Both the position numbers and the translations under genes were made by a program. This document shows, one piece after another, positions 58,616 through 64,000 of a stretch of 64,000 nucleotides of DNA (positions are counted from its first letter, which is position 1; every line of letters begins with the position of its first letter). Where the stretch lies: NCBI GenBank assembly GCA_963971305.1, contig OZ020303.1, forward strand, positions 40,226,106-40,290,105, read 5' to 3'. This DNA is from Arcuatula senhousia. Lineage: Eukaryota; Mollusca; Bivalvia; Mytilida; Mytilidae. Below the pieces are notes generated by a model, which made no database searches, had not been told where the DNA came from, and saw nothing but the letters and a program-made list of their open reading frames with translations.

Positions 58616-60114
58616 TAACGAACGTCTATATTGTGAGAGACTGAACTCAAAAGAGCAATTTTATAGCTGTCAAAGGAGGTTTGGTCATAAACTGTTTTTG
58701 AACTCGGCAATGCTGTTTGAGATTTGTTTAAAGGAATCCTAAAAGAGATGTTTATATTAATTACAACTAAATTTACTATAAATAATTACTCCTACCAAAA
58801 AGCTAAGCTTTGTGTCGTAAGTTATCAACATAGAATACATGTATCTGTGATATTTAGTAAAGATACAATGTTAATGAAATAGTCTATGTTATTCTGTACG
58901 TATAAAAGCAAAGGTGTACCAAAGGGGTAATTAGCAACTTTTTTGAATGTACTTCATTACTGGAGCAAAAATCGGGTCTTTCGCTGCATATTTTTCTGTA
59001 AGTGTGACAAATAGTCTCACGAGAAACACTAACGCTATTAGTTAAATGTATTAAATGTACATGTATAACATTTGGTTTGAAATAACAAAATATTAAGCTA
59101 TTAGTGGAAATAAATAGTTTCAGCGAAAAGTATATTTGTTCTGGATAAAATTTATTAACTTAACATGAGTGTTATATCTAAAAAAAATCTCTTAGGAATT
59201 TTAAAATGAATTTATTCTTTACAATTATCGTCAAATCGTAAATGATTATATAATATTTTTGATTTTTGATAGACATTATCAATTTCATACATTTGAAATG
59301 ATTCGCATGTAAACCTTAGTGATGTTATAAACAATTCAGAAGATTGCTTGTTTTCAATTAGGCAAATACACAAAGTACATCATAAAATGTCAAAATAAAA
59401 AAAATCCTTTGTGTCAGATATGCATCGTACAATAATCACTAAAACGATTTGATTTACAACAAATTAACTAAAGTAATATCAAAATGATTTCAATCTAATT
59501 TAAGTCCATTAGCAACCAATAAAAACCGTAAAAAAATTAACAATCACAAGACATCAACAATTCCGGCTAGGTCTTTATTTTTTTTTTAATGTTATTGACT
59601 TTCTTTAAGGGTAAATAGAAGATTAAGTGCTAGCGACACAACGTACATGAATCAGCGGTAATTCAAAAAGCCGCAATTGAAAAACTGATGACTTTGTAAG
59701 TTCAAAACTAATGAAATCGGTTATAAGATCATAAAAGAATTAAAATGAAAAAAGAAGTAAATACCACGGGTACTTAGTTGACTTTGAAAACATAAGCAAT
59801 GTGTTCGGGCATTTTTCATTTATTAGACATCCAATATGTTTGAAATATATTCTTTGTCCCGTACTGGTCCTGGTGGTGGATAGGCCCGCAACTCCGCTAA
59901 GAGTGTCAGAAAAATACAATAAAGAGCGTTCATTAACTCTGATGATGGTTGAGGCAGTTTGTCTATAGGTCGATTTGCATGGGTGCACCAGGTGGTAAAA
60001 TGGGGTATCCTCGTCATCTTGGATGACGGATCGTCCGGTAATAATACGGAACCTTAACTGCGACTTTTACATGCAGTTGTGTGGAGAAAATATCAAATTT
60101 CTCGCGCTTCATGC
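58616..60114. other. AT-rich DNA; GC-richer patch near 59850-60060
   Basis: No gene recognised. The patch around 59860-60060 is less AT-rich than its surroundings and may belong to the LINE-like fragment after it. Confidence 0.4.
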
Positions 60115-60310
60115 CCGGAATGACTAAGACCCGTATGATTCCCTCGGTAGACTTACGCGTCCGACCTTATTCATGCCTCATTTTTACATTGCATAGTGCT
60201 TTATGTCCCAATCCCACTTCTTACTCTTGGTTTTTCATCATCATTTCATATTCATTATATCAACACTTTCATATTTAACTCCCTGATATAGCAAAATGTG
60301 TGTTTCTTGG
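60115..60310 (+). mobile_element. LINE-like 3' fragment, (ACTAA) family
   Basis: Shares catcatttcatattcattat and tcaacactttcatatttaac with the better copy at 60895-61137. No tail. Confidence 0.5.
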
Positions 60311-60894
60311 TTCAAACCCAACCTAATTACCATAATTATGTGAGATTCATCTTAAGTAAGATTTATATACCATCCTCAAAGATATCATTTTGTACGTCAT
60401 TTGAAGATTCCAATTTAAATAAATATTATCACGAATGATATCAACTTTTTGAAAAAAAAAAGTTTTAGACGAGATAATGTTTTATGACTTATCTTTAGTT
60501 AGGATAATAACACACGTGCTAATCATTTATTTTTAGATATTTTAGTATGTGATATTTTTTATATTTCCCGTTAAGTGCAAAATATGCATGCGTAACTTGT
60601 AATGTTTAATTCATAATTTTTTTTGAAAATTCAAAATCTCGAATGTAGTTTTTTGAAAGTTTTCGCTATTACTATGCGAAATTCAAAGTATAAATTGTGA
60701 AAAATGACCAACGCCCATGTTACAAAAGTCGCTCCCGTCGTGCGTAACATGTTATAAATGTTTGCCATCAAAGAAGTAAAAGGCAGAATTCGATATTAAG
60801 AAAAAAATGTAATACTGTAGTAAGAATAAACTAAAAAATAAATAAGCGGTAGTACGAACACCCGTTGCCAGTAATTTGTCTGTCGATCTTGTAA
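60311..60894. other. AT-rich spacer
   Basis: No feature supported. Confidence 0.45.
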
Positions 60895-61137
60895 AATTTT
60901 CCGACCCTACCCATCACTCCTTTTTCCAGTGGCAGTCAAAATATACGTTTATAATGTAGGTTGTGTCGCGTACACTTATTCCACATCTCATTTTCTTCTA
61001 TCTCCTACCCGATTGTCCTTGTGTCCCTATTTCCTCCACTTCATCATCATTTCATGTTCATTGTATCACCATTTTTATGTTCATCTCCCGGATATTGCCG
61101 AAATCGTGCTGCTTGGGAGTAAAGCAATAACTAACTA
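60895..61137 (+). mobile_element. LINE-like 3' end with (ACTAA) tail
   Basis: Ends gggagtaaagcaataac followed by four tandem taac/taact units, the hallmark of a non-LTR retrotransposon 3' terminus. 5' truncated, no coding sequence. Confidence 0.65.
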
Positions 61138-61389
61138 ACTAACTAAGTAAAATACAACAAGTCCGACTGGCTTCTAAAATGTAACATCCACCGGTATTTC
61201 AATATTTCAGAATTTTAGAAATCAAAAGTTAATTAGTTACTTTCGTGTATGATCAGGTCAAATAATTAAACTAATTCGACAAAAGCAAGGTCGTCCACGC
61301 CCATGTATTACGCAATTTAATTCGGTCCTTCCCGTGTTTGTCGTGTTTGTCCTGTAAATTATTCTACTTCAGTCTTTTTGATTTCTAGT

Positions 61390-61610
61390 AAGTCAATTAG
61401 GAATTGGTTTACTCCCAAGCAGCGCTATTTCGGCTGTATCCGGGAGGGGTGAAACAATAAACATGGAATGATTATGAAGTGGAGGAAAAGGGGAAATAGG
61501 AGCGATTGGTAGGGACTGGCAATTTAGCCTCATAATGAGGATCCTATCTCTTACCGACACCTGCAGCAAAGAACGTGGCATTTTTTTCCAACACGGTTTC
61601 TATGTCCCTC
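61390..61610 (-). mobile_element. LINE-like 3' fragment, inverted copy
   Basis: Reverse complement of the 60895-61137 copy (tttactcccaagcagcgcta; atgattatgaagtggaggaa). Together they could form a loose inverted pair about 250 bp apart. Confidence 0.6.
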
Positions 61611-61644
61611 ACGTCTAACAAAAAAAATCATGACTTACAGAGGG

Positions 61645-61975
61645 TTATGTTGCTCCTCGGTTGTTATCTTCACTCAATTTTTTTTTTACGGAAGACATCA
61701 TGCGCTTAAAGACAGATATGGGATTCCTGTACCGGATTAGACACACCGAATTGACGACTGGCAGCGCGTCGGGTGTGCTATAGGAAGCACATGGGTTACA
61801 AATTGAGTTCGCGTTGTTGATTGCTATTCAGTTGTTTTGGTATTGCTGTGTTTTATGTTGTCTGTTTTTTTTCTCGTCATGTTCTTCTTTGTATTTACTG
61901 GTTTTGTCTGTGCCCTTTCGGACTCTTGAAGTGTGGATTTCCCATTGGTATCTCGCTCGGCTTCTTCCCTTGTGA
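61645..61975 (+). repeat. dispersed repeat family RA, copy 8
   Basis: One of the most complete copies: tatgttgctcctcggttgtt, acggaagacatcatgcg, accggattagacacacc, tgccctttcggactctt and cccattggtatctcg. Confidence 0.72.
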
Positions 61976-62863
61976 AAAACTTTACTGGGGTGGTCCCTGG
62001 CAAAGTCCCAAGGTGAAAAACACCTGGTAACAAAACAAGTTATGAAGTAAAGAAGGAGGGAGACTTTCGTTTACCTTTAAATATGGACACCCGTGGCTAC
62101 AATAAGAAAATGGCAAAGGGATAATATATATATAAAATCATGAAGTTATATATGATTCCTTAAAAACACGAACTGGGAAAAAAGGACAGCAGATTTTATA
62201 AAATACTTAACCCAAAGAAAAAGTGTTCCAATTCAAAGAAACCGCCCAAATGCATCTATAATTTACATTAGGCAAATTAAAAGTCATCATTTTGTTGTAA
62301 AGCACAACAAATTCTTCAGATGCATATAAATTGTTACGCGATCTAGACAAAGCTAAAGGTCTTAACTTCTTGGGTAATTTATAACTAAACTATAAACCTT
62401 GCTCAATTTTTGTTGACTGTATTGCAAAGACATTATTCCATTAGATAGTTGCAGCAATTCAGGCATTAGTGGACGACTTTATAAGTAAGGACATGCTCTG
62501 AGGTTATACCATTGCGATTTTTTTTTCGGGATATGACAGGTTTTCCCAGGAAAGTCAAGATATAATTTTCAGAAATCACAGTGTTTTATTGCGTTACAAT
62601 GTGTTCAAGATTCCATTTGTTTCAAGAGATATTAGAAATAAAAATTCCAACGAAGTTGCTCTGTTATGTTGAATAGCCCTATATAATTATAAGTTATAAA
62701 ACTCTGTTCAGTCTCTTAATACCTTTAACGCCAATAAAACATTTTCAACATACATGTAGAAATAAAGTGATCCATGTACAATCCAATTGCAATGAAATGA
62801 CTGGATTCCTGGTCATGTGATAAAACAAATGGTGAAAATACGAAGCCATGACAGAAATAAAGG
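61976..62863. other. AT-rich spacer
   Basis: No supported feature. Confidence 0.45.
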
Positions 62864-62938
62864 ATATAAGCCGTAAACAGTCCATTCGGTAAAATATTGG
62901 ACAGGTCTGAGGCCGAATGGACTGTTTAAGGCTTATAT
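62864..62938. repeat. 26-bp-arm hairpin
   Basis: Arms 62864-62889 and 62913-62938 are reverse complements with about one or two differences around a 23-base loop. The size is in the range of a microRNA precursor, but similarity to known families cannot be judged here. Confidence 0.75.
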
Positions 62939-63061
62939 CTTACTTAAAACACAGTTTCTGCATACACACTTTTATATTCAAACATAATACGATCAGAAAT
63001 ATATGTTTAATCCGTGATAATTTAAATTCTCTAAATGAACACCTATTTGTCACGTTTTTCA

Positions 63062-63116
63062 TAGCCGAATGGATAGCGTTGTGGACTACGATGGGAAAGA
63101 CTACGGGTTCGATTCC
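63062..63116 (+). promoter_or_regulatory. tRNA-like Pol III A and B boxes, copy 1
   Basis: A box tagccgaatgg (63062-63072) and B box ggttcgattcc (63106-63116), 44 bases apart. Acceptor and T stems do not pair well, so this is not a functional tRNA; it is more likely the head of a tRNA-derived SINE. Confidence 0.6.
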
Positions 63117-63221
63117 AGCTATGGACAAAACAATTTTTGTAATCGATTTAGATTTATACACGTCTATACAATCATAATGATTTAAATATCCCAATTAAAC
63201 AATTTTGAATCAAGCAATCGG

Positions 63222-63276
63222 TAGCCAAAGGCCTAATGACATTGCCCGAGGAGAGGAAGATTGTGGGTTCGAATCC
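63222..63276 (+). promoter_or_regulatory. tRNA-like Pol III A and B boxes, copy 2
   Basis: A box tagccaaaggc and B box ggttcgaatcc, again 44 bases apart and 160 bp from copy 1, same strand. Both are followed by an agc.atgg word, so they share an origin. Confidence 0.6.
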
Positions 63277-63289
63277 AGCCATGGCATGT

Positions 63290-64000
63290 GTCAAATTTTA
63301 TACTTGCTGCATTTTTCCCTTCAATCCTTGACTTTAAAAAATGTTAAAGTCACAAAATTACTATTACTGATCGTCCAATATAAGTTAAAAGCAATCCAAT
63401 ATTACGTAGAAACATTCCAATATTAAGACTAAACAGTATTACTTATCGGTAAAATAAAGTACTGCATTAACAATGGCATGACGTCACAACTGTGTTTTAA
63501 GAATTAGTCTTTTATATAATCACATAAAAAGTTGAGTGAATGTTTTTGTTACTTAAAAATATGGGTTTTTGAAGGAGAAAGTTTTGGTTTCGTTTGGAGA
63601 TGGTCAAATGGTCCATTACAGAAATGACAGAATGCACAGTGTTCGTATTATTTCACTGTGTCATAATCTGGAATTTTTGTACATCTCGTTTAATGAAGTT
63701 TTTCAGAAAACATGGGTACTTTGGAGAACAGAATTTTTTTTCTGTATGTCGTGAGACCCGTGCAGGTTCTAGGTAGAGCTAAGATTGTCGGTAAAAGTCT
63801 ACTAAAGAGCGCTTAGTAACCTGCCCTCTGGTCAGACCGCTTTGCACTCAAAGTGACTGGGATTTGTGCCCCAGGTAGTTAAATGGGCTAGCCCTGTCAA
63901 AATGAATGCCTGGGTCGTCAGGCTATAACGCAGAAAACATAACCCCAAAGCTCGCGTAAATTACATTTAAAAGGACCCAATATTCCATGATCTAATAAAA
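63290..64000. other. AT-rich end of window
   Basis: No gene. The last 250 bases are somewhat GC-richer (ctggtcagaccgctttgcac) and may be part of an element cut by the window edge. Confidence 0.4.

Noticed and set aside
63062..63130. Functional tRNA gene
   Set aside because: A and B boxes are good, but acceptor and T stems do not pair, so a SINE head is more likely.

Overview
This looks like a nuclear window from a bivalve mollusc, most likely a mussel-like (mytilid) species. The evidence is AT-rich non-coding DNA, split genes with GT-AG introns, and many interspersed elements with roughly 150-180 bp tandem cores of the kind common in bivalves. Species assignment is inference. There are no bacterial operons.

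The host gene content is one minus-strand tandem cluster of five two-exon class A GPCR genes (A-E). Exon 1 encodes the N-terminus through TM6 and exon 2 encodes TM7 plus the tail, joined by a phase-0 intron at the end of TM6. A TM7 motif of A-S-W-N-Q-V-L-D-P-W-V-Y type, an ECL2 of P-x-S-W-C-F type and the intron position identify them as prostanoid (EP4-like) receptors. Copies B (15077-16720), C (17764-20481), D (34139-39198) and E (49873-52366) have open frames and usable splice sites. Copy A (4612-6239) is a pseudogene. All five have Ser where known prostanoid receptors have the TM7 arginine that holds the prostaglandin carboxylate, so the ligand may differ. By eye, A and B are closest to each other, and C, D and E form a second group.

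Most of the rest is mobile DNA. It includes a CCGG-flanked inverted-repeat element (2568-3479), a non-autonomous LTR retrotransposon with PBS-like and PPT sequences (9387-11634), a foldback element with minisatellite arms (21832-22665), and a non-LTR retrotransposon with endonuclease and reverse transcriptase domains broken by one frameshift (about 28430-32150). A CACTG-ended TIR element with a 5-bp target duplication lies at 46308-49146, and a G-run-rich TIR element at 56738-57555. Hammerhead-ribozyme motifs occur at 41462-41503 (core intact) and, in decayed form, near 485-526, 1175-1217 and 51181-51245. A family headed by the palindrome AGGCTCCCAGGAGCCT with about 156-bp tandem units recurs at least seven times in both orientations, including inside the intron of copy D.

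Region by region: 1-4.6 kb holds repeats; 4.6-6.2 kb GPCR pseudogene A; 7-15 kb repeats and the LTR element; 15-20.5 kb GPCRs B and C; 21.8-33.6 kb foldback, tandem arrays and the LINE; 34-39 kb GPCR D with its repeat-filled intron; 40-49 kb a hammerhead element and the CACTG element; 50-52.4 kb GPCR E; 53-64 kb repeats, a gene-like acidic repeat relic, a long hairpin and two tRNA-like Pol III boxes.
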